From Kocuria subflava (GTDB lineage: Bacteria > Actinomycetota > Actinomycetes > Actinomycetales > Micrococcaceae), in contig NZ_JAAVUN010000002.1 of NCBI RefSeq assembly GCF_012163155.1, positions 1 to 64,000 of the forward strand: 64,000 nt of DNA. Direction: 5' to 3'. Made by a program: the position numbers and the translations under genes. This document shows, in pieces, positions 53,633 to 63,060 of the stretch; position 1 is the first letter of the stretch; each line of letters starts with the position of its first letter. The notes under the pieces were generated by a model. That model ran no database searches. It saw only the letters and a program-made list of their open reading frames with translations, and was not told the DNA's origin.

Positions 53633-54988
53633 ATGGCTCCCAAGACCTCCCTGTCCGGCTTCCCCGAATGGCTGCCCGCAGAGCGCCTGGTGGAGCTGCA
53701 CGTGCTGGACACCTTGCGGGAGACTTTTGAGTTGCACGGCTTCTCCTCCATTGAAACCCGCGCGGTGGAAACCGTGGATCAGCTGCTGCGCAAGGGGGAG
53801 ATCGACAAAGAGGTGTACGGAATCTCCCGTCTGGCAGAGGACGAGGAAGCCGCCGCCGTGGCCAAGGAGGGCAAACTCGCCCTGCACTTTGACCTCACTG
53901 TGCCTTTTGCCCGGTACGTGGTGGACAACGCCGGGCACCTGAACTTCCCGTTCCGGCGTTACCAGATCCAGAAGGTGTGGCGTGGGGAGCGGCCGCAGGA
54001 CGGCCGTGCGCGCGAGTTCACCCAGGCGGACATCGACGTCGTGGGTGACGGGACGTTGCCCTTCCGGTACGACGTTGAACTCGCGCTGGTCATGATCGAT
54101 GCTCTCTCCAAGTTGCCGATCCCGGAGTTCAAGTTGCGGGTCAACAACCGCAAGCTGGCCGAAGGTTTTTACCGTGGCATCGGGCTCACCGACGCTCCTG
54201 CGGTGCTGCGCGAGATCGACAAGCTGGAGAAGTTCGGTGCGGACAAGGTTGCTGCCAACTTGCAACAGAACGTGGGCGCCACAGCAGAGCAGGCTCATGC
54301 CGCGCTGGAGTTGGCATCGATCCGCACGGAGGACGGCACCTTTGTGGAGCAGGTCCGGGCACTGGGTGTGGCTGACGAGCTGTTGGAGGAGGGCCTGAGC
54401 GAACTGGCCGAGGTCATGGCCGAGGGCGTGCGCCGGGCACCGGGGAAGATGGTGGCCGATCTGTCCATCGCCCGCGGCCTGGACTACTACACCGGCACGG
54501 TGTACGAGACGGTGCTGGTGGGGCACGAGAAGCTGGGCTCCATCTGCTCCGGTGGCCGCTACGAATCCCTGGCCACCTCAGGCAAGCGCACGTTCCCCGG
54601 GGTGGGGTTGTCTATCGGAGTCACCCGTTTGGTCTCCCGGATACTTGGGCAGAACCTGGCCCTGGCCTCCCGTGCGGTGCCCACGGCCGTGCTGATCTCC
54701 CTGGTGGACGAGGACTCCTGGTCCGATGCCCAGGACGTGGCCACGCAGTTGCGTGCCCGTGGCATCGCGTGCGAGGTCTCCGCCAGTGCAGCCAAGTTCG
54801 GCAAGCAGATCAAGTACGCGGACAAGCGCGGCATCCCGTTCGTCTGGTTCTCCTCGATCGAGGACGATGGCGTGGTCACCCACGAGGTCAAGGACATCCG
54901 CTCGGGCGAACAGGTCCCTGCGGACCCGAGTCTCTGGATGCCGCCGGCCGAGGACCTGTCCGTGTCCGTCAGTGCCTCGCAGGCCTGA
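53633..54988 (+). CDS. hisS: Histidyl-tRNA synthetase
   Basis: A 451-residue class II synthetase of the short actinobacterial type. Motif 2 is in FRRYQIQKVWRGERP, the histidine-binding loops are LDYYTGTVYE and SICSGGRYESL, and the C-terminal anticodon domain follows (VLISLVDED). ATG 53633 has AGGAG upstream. Its last 20 bases overlap the end of the convergent permease gene. Confidence 0.96.
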   Translation: MAPKTSLSGFPEWLPAERLVELHVLDTLRETFELHGFSSIETRAVETVDQLLRKGEIDKEVYGISRLAEDEEAAAVAKEGKLALHFDLTVPFARYVVDNAGHLNFPFRRYQIQKVWRGERPQDGRAREFTQADIDVVGDGTLPFRYDVELALVMIDALSKLPIPEFKLRVNNRKLAEGFYRGIGLTDAPAVLREIDKLEKFGADKVAANLQQNVGATAEQAHAALELASIRTEDGTFVEQVRALGVADELLEEGLSELAEVMAEGVRRAPGKMVADLSIARGLDYYTGTVYETVLVGHEKLGSICSGGRYESLATSGKRTFPGVGLSIGVTRLVSRILGQNLALASRAVPTAVLISLVDEDSWSDAQDVATQLRARGIACEVSASAAKFGKQIKYADKRGIPFVWFSSIEDDGVVTHEVKDIRSGEQVPADPSLWMPPAEDLSVSVSASQA

Positions 54989-56327
54989 GCGCCCGATACA
55001 GAGCGCGGCCCAGGATTCCGAGTGCCAGCACCACCACCATGGTGACCACGGAGGTCCAGGGCAATGAGAACGCCAGAGCCAAGCACCCCACCAGCCCCAC
55101 AATGTTGACCACACGTGGTGCCCACCAGGGGCGATCACCCAGGGTCAGGGCCGAGAGATTTGCCAGGGCGTAGTAGACCAGCACGCCAAAGGACGAGAAC
55201 CCGATCACGGTGTAGACGTCCGTGAGAAGCACCAAGGCGATCACCAGTACCGCCGTCGTGAGTTCGGAGACCCACGGCACGCCGCGGCCTGAGACTGCGG
55301 TGAGGGGGCTGGGCAGGTCACGGGAACGGGCCATGGCCAGGGAGGTCCTGGAGATTCCGGCGATCAAGGCCAGCAGGGCGCCCAGTGTGCCCAGGGCGGC
55401 GGCCACGGTCACGGCGGTGGCGGTCGCGGATGTGAGCCCGTGGGAAAGGCCGAGTGCGTGCACGGCGGTGAGCATGGGGGCATCCGAATCAGCCAGTGCA
55501 GCCGGTCCCACCACAGCCAGCAGCAGGGCACCCAACACCAGGTACAGCACCAAGGTGAGGCTCAGCGCCCCCAGGATTGCGCGTGGGATCGTGCGCTGCG
55601 GAGCGCGGACTTCCTCGCCCATAGTGGCGATCCTGGCGTAGCCGGCAAAGGCGAAGAACAGCAAGGCCGCCGCGGGGAACACGCCCCAGAGGGAACCAGG
55701 TTCGGGGCTGGTGGCCTGACCGGCGCCGTTTGATGGGTTGCCCACCACCACCGCCATGGCCACGCCCAAGGACAACAGAACGGTCAGAACACAGCCCACC
55801 AGCACCTTGGTGACGGTGGCTGTCCTGGTCACGCCCAGCAGATTGATCCCGGTCAACGTCAGGATTCCCACCACGGCAAACACCGTGGCCCACAGCGGAG
55901 TGTTCTGCGCGCCCGCAAGACCCAGGGCATCCAGCAAGCCCGCCACATCCAGCAACCCGGCTACATAGAGCCCGAACGTCATGGACATGGCCGCAGCCGA
56001 GGCGGTCTTGCCGGTGACAAAACTCCACCCGGCCACGAACCCGGGCCACGCTCCCAACCGCTGGTTGGCGTAGACGTACGTGCCGCCGGAACTGGGGTAC
56101 CGCGCTGCCAACTGTGCAGTGGACGTGGCATTGCACCAGGCCACCACGGCGGCCAAGACCACGGCGGCCAGCAGCCACGAGCCTGCGTGGGCGGCAGCCG
56201 GGGCAAAAGCCACAAAAACACCTGCCCCCACCATGGAACCCACCCCGATCACGGTGGCATCCGTGAGACCCAGGCGGCGTTGGAGCTCGCTCGGACGGGT
56301 AGCGGGGGACTGTGAGGAAGACGGCAC
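54969..56327 (-). CDS. APC-family amino acid permease
   Basis: A 452-residue, 12-helix amino acid/polyamine transporter. Helix 1 has the GVGSMVGAGVFVAFAP motif with the unwound substrate-binding glycines, and helix 6 the FFAFAGYARIATMGEEV segment that matches the FAF/YxxxxxxxGEEV pattern. The substrate is unknown. The start GTG 56327 has AGGAG 5 bases upstream. The 3' end overlaps hisS by 20 bases in convergent orientation, leaving no room for a separate terminator. Confidence 0.92.
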   Translation of the reverse strand: MPSSSQSPATRPSELQRRLGLTDATVIGVGSMVGAGVFVAFAPAAAHAGSWLLAAVVLAAVVAWCNATSTAQLAARYPSSGGTYVYANQRLGAWPGFVAGWSFVTGKTASAAAMSMTFGLYVAGLLDVAGLLDALGLAGAQNTPLWATVFAVVGILTLTGINLLGVTRTATVTKVLVGCVLTVLLSLGVAMAVVVGNPSNGAGQATSPEPGSLWGVFPAAALLFFAFAGYARIATMGEEVRAPQRTIPRAILGALSLTLVLYLVLGALLLAVVGPAALADSDAPMLTAVHALGLSHGLTSATATAVTVAAALGTLGALLALIAGISRTSLAMARSRDLPSPLTAVSGRGVPWVSELTTAVLVIALVLLTDVYTVIGFSSFGVLVYYALANLSALTLGDRPWWAPRVVNIVGLVGCLALAFSLPWTSVVTMVVVLALGILGRALYRALRPARH

Positions 56328-56524
56328 GATGCTCCTGGCGGATCGGCTGCTGAAGAGAACAAGCCCAAGTCTGGATCTGTAGACTCGGGCATAGAAAAAC
56401 CTACGGGTGGCCGGTGAACCCACGGTGAACGAAACCCCGGGCGCTTGACGGCGAGCCGCGGGCGTCGTCGAACTGGCGCGTGATCACTGCCCCCGAACCC
56501 TCCACGGACGTAAGGAACTCATCA

Positions 56525-58297
56525 GTGCTGCGCACACACAGCCTTGGCGAACTCAACGCCGAGCTCATTGGTCAAACGGTCACCCTGGCAGGTTGGGTGG
56601 GGCGTCGTCGTGACCACGGCGGAGTGGCCTTCCTGGACCTGCGTGACGCCTCCGGTGTGGCCCAGGTGGTGGTGCGCAACGAAGAAGACTTTGACCACCT
56701 GCGCAACGAGTACGTCCTGCAGGTCACAGGTTTGGTGGAACGGCGCCCCGAGGGCAACGAGAACCCCAACCTGGCCTCCGGCGAGGTGGAGATCATGGCC
56801 GAAGAGGTCAAGGTCCTGAACACCGCAGCCCCCTTGCCGTTCCAGATCGACGAGCACGTTGAGGTGGGTGAGGAAGCGCGCCTGAAGTACCGCTACCTGG
56901 ACCTGCGCCGCCCCGAGCCTGCGCGCATCATGCGCCTGCGTTCCGAGGTCAACCGGGTGGCCCGGAACCTGTTGCACGACCGTGGTTACCTGGAGGTGGA
57001 AACCCCCACGCTGACCCGTTCCACCCCGGAAGGTGCCCGCGACTTCCTGGTGCCGGCTCGCCTGGCCCCGGGTTCCTGGTACGCGCTGCCGCAGTCCCCG
57101 CAGCTTTTCAAGCAGTTGCTGCAGGTGGGCGGGTTGGAGAAGTACTTCCAGATCGCCCGGTGCTACCGGGACGAGGACTTCCGCGCCGATCGTCAGCCCG
57201 AGTTCACCCAACTGGACATCGAGGCCTCCTTCGTGGAGGAGGACGACATCATTGAGCTCGGTGAGGCTCTGGTGCGTGAACTGTGGCAGCTGATCGACGT
57301 CCAGATCCCCACCCCCATTCCCCGGATGACCCACGCCGAGGCCATGGAGAAGTACGGTTCGGACAAGCCGGACCTGCGATTCGGCCTGGAACTGACTGAT
57401 CTGACCGAGTACTTCAAGGACACCCCGTTCCGCGTGTTCCAGGCCCCGTACGTGGGTGCCGTGGTCATGCCCGGTGGTGCCTCCCAGCCGCGCCGCGCCC
57501 TGGATGCCTGGCAGGAGTGGGCCAAGCAGCGTGGCGCCAAGGGCCTGGCCCACATCCTGCTCAAGGATGACGGCGAGATCACCGGCCCGGTGGCCAAGAA
57601 CATCACCGATGACGAAAAGGCCGGCCTGGCCGCTGCCACGGGTGCCAAGCCCGGGGACTGCATCTTCTTTGCCGCTGGTGAGATCAAGCCTTCCCGCGCC
57701 CTGCTGGGGGCTGCACGTGTGGAGATCGGCCACCGCACCGGTCTGATCAACGACGGCGACTGGGCATTCGTGTGGGTGGTGGACGCACCCATGTTCGAAC
57801 CCGCCTCCGATGCCGTTGCCTCCGGCGACGTTGCCGTGGGATCCGGTGCCTGGACGGCCGTGCACCACGCCTTCACCTCACCCAAGCCGGAATACTTGGA
57901 CACCTTTGACACCAACCCCGGCATGGCACTGGCCTACGCCTACGACATCGTGTGCAACGGCGTGGAACTGGGCGGTGGCTCCATCCGTATCCACCAGCGC
58001 GAGATCCAGGACCGGGTGTTCAAGGTCATGGGCCTGTCCGAGGAAGAGGCCCAGGAGAAGTTCGGGTTCCTGCTGGATGCCTTCGCCTTTGGCGCCCCGC
58101 CCCACGGCGGCATCGCCCTGGGCTGGGACCGCACCGTGGCCATGCTGGCCGGAACGGAGTCCATCCGAGAGGTCATTGCCTTCCCCAAGACCGGTGGCGG
58201 CTTTGATCCCCTGACGGCAGCTCCGGCGCCCATCACCGCGCAGCAGCGCAAGGAAGCAGGAGTGGACGCCAAGCCGTCCGAACCCAAGGAGAACTGA
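56525..58297 (+). CDS. aspS: Aspartyl-tRNA synthetase
   Basis: A 590-residue class IIb synthetase. The N-terminal OB fold ([23 protein letters not shown]) binds the anticodon; motif 2 is in [24 protein letters not shown], the bacterial GAD insertion follows, and motif 3 has GGIALGWDR. The start GTG 56525 ([13 protein letters not shown]) matches the family start and has AAGGAA 7 bases away; GTG 56480 is in frame but lacks support. Actinobacterial AspRS is often non-discriminating with Asn-tRNA. Confidence 0.95.
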   Translation: MLRTHSLGELNAELIGQTVTLAGWVGRRRDHGGVAFLDLRDASGVAQVVVRNEEDFDHLRNEYVLQVTGLVERRPEGNENPNLASGEVEIMAEEVKVLNTAAPLPFQIDEHVEVGEEARLKYRYLDLRRPEPARIMRLRSEVNRVARNLLHDRGYLEVETPTLTRSTPEGARDFLVPARLAPGSWYALPQSPQLFKQLLQVGGLEKYFQIARCYRDEDFRADRQPEFTQLDIEASFVEEDDIIELGEALVRELWQLIDVQIPTPIPRMTHAEAMEKYGSDKPDLRFGLELTDLTEYFKDTPFRVFQAPYVGAVVMPGGASQPRRALDAWQEWAKQRGAKGLAHILLKDDGEITGPVAKNITDDEKAGLAAATGAKPGDCIFFAAGEIKPSRALLGAARVEIGHRTGLINDGDWAFVWVVDAPMFEPASDAVASGDVAVGSGAWTAVHHAFTSPKPEYLDTFDTNPGMALAYAYDIVCNGVELGGGSIRIHQREIQDRVFKVMGLSEEEAQEKFGFLLDAFAFGAPPHGGIALGWDRTVAMLAGTESIREVIAFPKTGGGFDPLTAAPAPITAQQRKEAGVDAKPSEPKEN

Positions 58298-58342
58298 GCT
58301 GGACGACGGCGGGCGGGCAACGTCGTCGTTGAAAGGCCGAGA

Positions 58343-58389
58343 TCATGCGTTGCTGCACTTCCGGGCACGGAAAGTGCAGCAACGCATGA
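58343..58389. terminator. 18-bp perfect hairpin between convergent genes
   Basis: The arms 58343-58360 and 58372-58389 are perfectly complementary with an 11-base loop. It lies between aspS and the convergent PAP2-like gene and is probably bidirectional. Confidence 0.82.
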
Positions 58390-58405
58390 CCTTGACACTG
58401 AGTGA

Positions 58406-59059
58406 CTAGATCGACCAGTTCCACATGAGGCCGTAGAAGCCTCCGATCAACACACCCATCCAGATCCCCACCACGGTCTGCCAGTAGGTGTGATCCCCGG
58501 TGCGTAGACGGGACCAGGCCACGGCCACGGGAACCATCCAGGTGAGGAACACCAGCCACCCCCCTGCTAGGACGGGGACGGCCACGGCAAAGGTGGCGGC
58601 CATGGCGGTGTGGGCTGAGACCTTCCACGCCAAGGTGATGACCATCAGCGTGGTCACTCCCAGCAGCAGGAACATGGCGGTCAGTGTCACGGACATGGGT
58701 ATGCCCAACGCCGGTCCCAGCAACAGTTGTGCTGCCAGCACGGCGACGATCAACACGCACACGCCGCCGTAAACCGGGAACCTGTGCTCGCGGCGTCTGA
58801 CGTAGCGCGAATCAACCACACCGCGGCGCGACAGTGCGATCAGAACAGCCATGGGCAGTCCCAACAGCACCACGGCAGTTGCCGCCGCCCACCAGAAACC
58901 CCACCACCCGCTGTCCACGGTCCCTGCAATCAGCAGCACGGCGCTGGCCAAGATGGAGGGCGAGAGCATGGCTGCAATGGCGCGAGCCGCCCGGTTCTCA
59001 CCGGGAGCGGTGGCGGCAGAGTGCTTGCCGTTGGTGCGCTGCAGTGGTGTGGTGGTCAT
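58406..59059 (-). CDS. PAP2-like membrane phosphatase
   Basis: A 217-residue protein with about six membrane helices. KVSAHTAMAAT provides a PSGH-like motif with the catalytic His, and AWSRLRTGDHTYWQTVVG fits the SRxxxxxH motif; the first PAP2 motif is weak. Such enzymes dephosphorylate lipid phosphates such as undecaprenyl pyrophosphate at the membrane. ATG 59059 has TACGAT (59066-59071) ending 6 bases upstream, hence a likely leaderless mRNA. The longer frame to 59263 overlaps dtd and is rejected. Confidence 0.72.
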   Translation of the reverse strand: MTTTPLQRTNGKHSAATAPGENRAARAIAAMLSPSILASAVLLIAGTVDSGWWGFWWAAATAVVLLGLPMAVLIALSRRGVVDSRYVRRREHRFPVYGGVCVLIVAVLAAQLLLGPALGIPMSVTLTAMFLLLGVTTLMVITLAWKVSAHTAMAATFAVAVPVLAGGWLVFLTWMVPVAVAWSRLRTGDHTYWQTVVGIWMGVLIGGFYGLMWNWSI

Positions 59060-59144
59060 GGAAAGATCGTAGAGGCATGGATGGTCTGACCAGCACAGTC
59101 CTTGAAGGTCTGAGCATGACGGCACGCAATGATGAAATGGGCTC

Positions 59145-59639
59145 ATGCGAGTTCTTCTGCAACGAGCCAGTGCTGCCACCGTCACCGTGACCGACCCCGA
59201 CGGCACCCAGCGGGTCACCGGCCGTCTCACCGCCCCCGGGCTGGTGGCTCTGGTGGGTGTCACCCACGACGACGACGCCTCCGTGGCTCACCTGATGGCC
59301 GACAAAACTGCAGGTCTGCGGATCCTCAGTGGAGTTGATGCCCAGGGTCGGGATCAGGCAGAGGCATCGTGCCTGGATCTGGGGGCGCCGGTGCTTGTGG
59401 TCAGCCAGTTCACGTTGTATGCAGACTGCCGGCGAGGGCGGCGCCCCTCCTGGAGCAATGCCGCACCGGGGCCGGTTTCCGAGCCCCTGGTGGAGGCCTA
59501 CGTCCAGGCGCTGCAGGATCTGGGCGTGCACGTGGAGACCGGAGAATTCGGGGCGCAGATGGCCGTGTCACTGACCAACGACGGTCCCGTGACCATCCTT
59601 CTGGATTCCGAGGAACTGAAAAAACCGCGCCGCGGCTGA
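59145..59639 (+). CDS. dtd: D-aminoacyl-tRNA deacylase
   Basis: A 164-residue enzyme that hydrolyses D-aminoacyl-tRNAs and Gly-tRNA(Ala). The start MRVLLQRASAATVTV is typical; the catalytic SQFTLYADC (SQxxL motif) and the cis Gly-Pro motif near the end (AVSLTNDGPVTI) are both present. It is divergent from the PAP2-like gene, 85 bases apart. Confidence 0.96.
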   Translation: MRVLLQRASAATVTVTDPDGTQRVTGRLTAPGLVALVGVTHDDDASVAHLMADKTAGLRILSGVDAQGRDQAEASCLDLGAPVLVVSQFTLYADCRRGRRPSWSNAAPGPVSEPLVEAYVQALQDLGVHVETGEFGAQMAVSLTNDGPVTILLDSEELKKPRRG

Positions 59640-59707
59640 AGTCACCTGTGGGTCCAGCCTGGCCTGAGAGAACATGTGCTGTCTGAGGCAGCCGATAACC
59701 TGAGCCT

Positions 59708-61150
59708 GTGAGTAGTTCCCTTTTTGATCTCTCACCGCAGCAGGATCCCTCCGACGGCGGTGACCATGAATCCGGTGGCACTCAACCCGCCACCGGTGCT
59801 GCACGTGTGACCACGCCACGGCGGGCCACGGCCCCGTTGGCGGTGCGCATGCGCCCCCGCAGTCTGGATGAGGTGGTGGGGCAGAAGCACCTGCTCAAGC
59901 CCGGATCCCCGCTGCACGTTCTGGCAGGGGCTGACCGCGGGCCGGCCGGTCCCAGCTCCATCATGCTGTGGGGTCCACCGGGCACCGGCAAGACCACCAT
60001 TGCGCACGTGATTGCACGGGGGTCCCACCGCAAGTTCGTGGAACTGTCCGCCATCACCGCCGGAGTCAAGGACGTCCGCGCGGTCATGGATCAGGCGCTC
60101 ACGGATCGGGATCTGCACGGGCGGACCACCGTGTTGTTCCTCGATGAAATCCACCGATTCACCAAGGCCCAGCAGGATGCGCTGCTGCCCGGGGTGGAGA
60201 ACCGATGGGTGGTTCTGGTGGCAGCCACCACGGAGAATCCGTCGTTCTCAGTGATCGCGCCGTTGCTCTCCCGTTCCCTGTTGCTCACGCTGAAGTCCTT
60301 GGAGCCGGAGGACATCGGGGAACTGGTGGATCGCGCCGTCCTCGATCCCCGGGGACTCAACGGTGAAGTGCATCTGGACCCCAAAGCGAGGGCTCACCTG
60401 CTGGAACTGTGCGGTGGCGATGCCCGTAAGGCCTTGACGGGGCTGGAGGCGGCGGCCGCAGTCGCCCTCTCCGAGCGTTCGGATGCCGCCGATGGTTCCG
60501 GGACACCGCCGGTGATCACGGTGGAGCACACCACGGAGGCCATGGACCGCGCGGTGCTGCGTTATGACCGCGACGGCGACCAGCATTACGACGTCATCTC
60601 CGCATTCATCAAGTCCATTCGCGGTTCCGATGTGGATGCCGCTCTGCACTATCTGGCACGGATGATCGAGGCCGGGGAGGATCCCAGGTTCATTGCCCGC
60701 CGCCTGATCATTTCTGCCACGGAGGACATCGGCACCGCTGATCCCACCGCTCTGCACACCGCAGTGGCGGCAGCCCAGGCGGTACAGATGATCGGCATGC
60801 CGGAAGGGCGGATCCCCTTGGCACAGGCCACCACCTTGCTGGCCACCGCGCCCAAATCCAATGCCTCGTACATGGCCATCGACCGCGCCATTGCCGATGT
60901 GCGATCCGGCAAGGCCGGGCCGGTGCCACTGCACCTGCGCGACGCCCACTACAAAGGGGCGGAAAAGCTGGGGCACGGCAAGGGCTACGTCTATGCCCAT
61001 GACGCCACCAATGCGGTGGCACCCCAGCAGTACGCACCGGATGAACTGGTGGGTGTGGACTACTACCGTCCCACCGCCTACGGGCATGACCGGGAATTGG
61101 CGGCGCGGGTGGAGAAGCTGCGCCAGATCGTCCGCGGCGAACGCCCGTGA
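59708..61150 (+). CDS. rarA: Replication-associated recombination ATPase RarA (MgsA)
   Basis: A 480-residue AAA+ protein of the clamp-loader clade acting at stalled forks. Walker [10 protein letters not shown] is at 89-97, Walker B FLDEIHRF follows, and the C-terminal tetramerisation domain has [26 protein letters not shown]. The first 35 residues are a Gln/Gly/Ser-rich leader. The start GTG 59708 leads into SSLFDL, the usual N terminus. Confidence 0.95.
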   Translation: MSSSLFDLSPQQDPSDGGDHESGGTQPATGAARVTTPRRATAPLAVRMRPRSLDEVVGQKHLLKPGSPLHVLAGADRGPAGPSSIMLWGPPGTGKTTIAHVIARGSHRKFVELSAITAGVKDVRAVMDQALTDRDLHGRTTVLFLDEIHRFTKAQQDALLPGVENRWVVLVAATTENPSFSVIAPLLSRSLLLTLKSLEPEDIGELVDRAVLDPRGLNGEVHLDPKARAHLLELCGGDARKALTGLEAAAAVALSERSDAADGSGTPPVITVEHTTEAMDRAVLRYDRDGDQHYDVISAFIKSIRGSDVDAALHYLARMIEAGEDPRFIARRLIISATEDIGTADPTALHTAVAAAQAVQMIGMPEGRIPLAQATTLLATAPKSNASYMAIDRAIADVRSGKAGPVPLHLRDAHYKGAEKLGHGKGYVYAHDATNAVAPQQYAPDELVGVDYYRPTAYGHDRELAARVEKLRQIVRGERP

Positions 61151-61210
61151 CCGTGGCACAACTCAACCGGTAGCGTCACATGGTAAGTGCGCTGACCTGA
61201 AAGGACCGTC

Positions 61211-63028
61211 ATGTCCCACCACCAGAACCGCCTTCACCGAACAGCCATGAACTCCCAGACCCGTGAGCAGGCACTCACGCAGATGGAACATGGTGAGCAG
61301 TTGGACGTCCTGGTGGTGGGTGGTGGCATCACGGGTGCCGGCATTGCCCTGGATGCAGCCACCCGCGGACTGCGCACAGCCGTGGTGGATGGTCAGGACT
61401 GGGCTGGGGCAACCTCGCGCTGGTCATCCAAACTGGTCCACGGCGGATTGCGTTACCTGCAGCAGCTGGATGTGAAGCTGGTTGCCGAAGCTCTGGGGGA
61501 GCGCGAGCGCCTGCTGTTCAACCTGGCCCCCCACCTGGTCCGGGCGGTGCCCTTCCTGTACCCGCTGAGCAAAAAATGGGAGCGGCCCTACGTGGGAACG
61601 GGCATCGGGCTGTACGACACCCTGGCGCAATGGGGCTCCAAGGTCTCCTCCCTGCCGCGCCGTGAACATCTCACGGTGGAGGAGATCAACAATGAGTTCC
61701 CGGATCTGCGCGACGACGCTTCCGTGGGTGCCTTCAAGTACTGGGACGCTCGGGTGGACGACGCCCGGTTGGTGTTGACCATCTTGCGGACCGCCGTGGG
61801 CCAAGGCGCTTTGGCTGCCAACCGCACAGAAGTGGTGGAACTGCTCACGGAAGAAGACGAGTTCCAAGACGGTCGCGTGGTGGTCGGCGCCGTGTTGGAG
61901 GACAAGGAAACTGGGCGCCGGTTCCCGGTCAGGGCCAAGCACGTCATCTCCGCAACCGGTGTGTGGACCGAGCATCTTCAGGATCTGGCTGGTGCTGAAG
62001 CCGGACTGCAGGTGTTGGCCTCCAAGGGGGTTCACATTGTGGTGCCGCGGGAACGCATCAACGGTGAGGTGGGCCTGATCCTGCAGACAGAGAAGTCCGT
62101 GTTGTTCGTGATCCCGTGGGAGCATCACTGGATCATCGGGACCACGGACACCCCGTACCAGCAGAGCCCGGAAACCCCGGTGGCCTCCGGTGCGGACATC
62201 GACTACGTCTTGGATCACGCCAACCAGGTTCTGGAGGATCCGCTCACCCGCCAGGACGTGATCGGTGTGTATGCCGGGTTGCGGCCCTTGTTGCAGCCGG
62301 TGGCCAAGGACGAATCAGCGGGGTCGGAGGCGGTTTCCACCAAGGTCTCCCGTGAGCACACGGTCATGGAACCTGTGCCCGGGCTGATCTCCATTGCCGG
62401 CGGCAAGTTGACCACCTACCGCGTCATGGCAGAGGACGCCGTGGACCTTGCCCTGGGGGATTCTGCCTCGCAGCGTCCCTCCGTCACGGACCGCGTGTTG
62501 TTGCATGGTGCTGACGGTTGGGTGGGTGTGGCCGCTCGCATGGACGCCATCCACCAGGAGATTCAGGAGGTGGCCGGCGATCAGTGGACACGCCAACACA
62601 CGGAGGACCTGTTGCACCGTTACGGCAGCGCCTATGACGAGGTGCTGGCCATCATGGAGGAAGATCCGGCCACAGCCCAGCCCCTGCCGCACGCTCAGCA
62701 GCACGTGCGCGCTGAGATCATTCACGCCTGCCGCTACGAATCCCCGCTGCACCTGGAAGACCTGATGGACACCCGGACCCGGTTGACCTACGCGGCACCG
62801 CGCCACGGGTTGGATGCCGCGGAGGAAATCGCACAGATCGCGGCAGCCGAACTCGGATGGACGCGGGAGAAGATGACCGACGAACTGGCCGCCTACACGG
62901 CTCGCAGTGAGGCGGAGGACCGTGCAGCCCAGACCCATGACGACGCCGCAGCAGCCACAGCCCGTGATGCTGCCGGTTCCGTGGTGAACGGTTTGGGTGG
63001 ACCTGATAGGACCCGCGCTCAGGCGTGA
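61211..63028 (+). CDS. glpD: Aerobic glycerol-3-phosphate dehydrogenase
   Basis: A 605-residue FAD enzyme that oxidises glycerol-3-phosphate to dihydroxyacetone phosphate and passes electrons to quinones. The FAD motif GGGITGAG is at 37-44, SRWSSKLVHGGLRYLQ follows, and GGKLTTYRVMAEDAV is the conserved late motif; the C-terminal helical DAO_C domain is complete. AAAGGACC lies before ATG 61211; ATG 61247 is possible. It is convergent to the sugar-binding regulator. Confidence 0.96.
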   Translation: MSHHQNRLHRTAMNSQTREQALTQMEHGEQLDVLVVGGGITGAGIALDAATRGLRTAVVDGQDWAGATSRWSSKLVHGGLRYLQQLDVKLVAEALGERERLLFNLAPHLVRAVPFLYPLSKKWERPYVGTGIGLYDTLAQWGSKVSSLPRREHLTVEEINNEFPDLRDDASVGAFKYWDARVDDARLVLTILRTAVGQGALAANRTEVVELLTEEDEFQDGRVVVGAVLEDKETGRRFPVRAKHVISATGVWTEHLQDLAGAEAGLQVLASKGVHIVVPRERINGEVGLILQTEKSVLFVIPWEHHWIIGTTDTPYQQSPETPVASGADIDYVLDHANQVLEDPLTRQDVIGVYAGLRPLLQPVAKDESAGSEAVSTKVSREHTVMEPVPGLISIAGGKLTTYRVMAEDAVDLALGDSASQRPSVTDRVLLHGADGWVGVAARMDAIHQEIQEVAGDQWTRQHTEDLLHRYGSAYDEVLAIMEEDPATAQPLPHAQQHVRAEIIHACRYESPLHLEDLMDTRTRLTYAAPRHGLDAAEEIAQIAAAELGWTREKMTDELAAYTARSEAEDRAAQTHDDAAAATARDAAGSVVNGLGGPDRTRAQA

Positions 63029-63060
63029 TGTACCCGTGAGATGAGCCGGGGGCGTCGTCG

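Noticed and set aside
53402-54526. N-terminal extension of the DUF349 frame antisense to hisS
   Set aside because: The extension overlaps most of hisS and reads as low-complexity antisense; the family-like region begins after GTG 53401.
58406-59263. Longer form of the PAP2-like protein starting at 59263
   Set aside because: It would run through the dtd start on the opposite strand; ATG 59059 has a -10 box at leaderless distance and a plausible N terminus.
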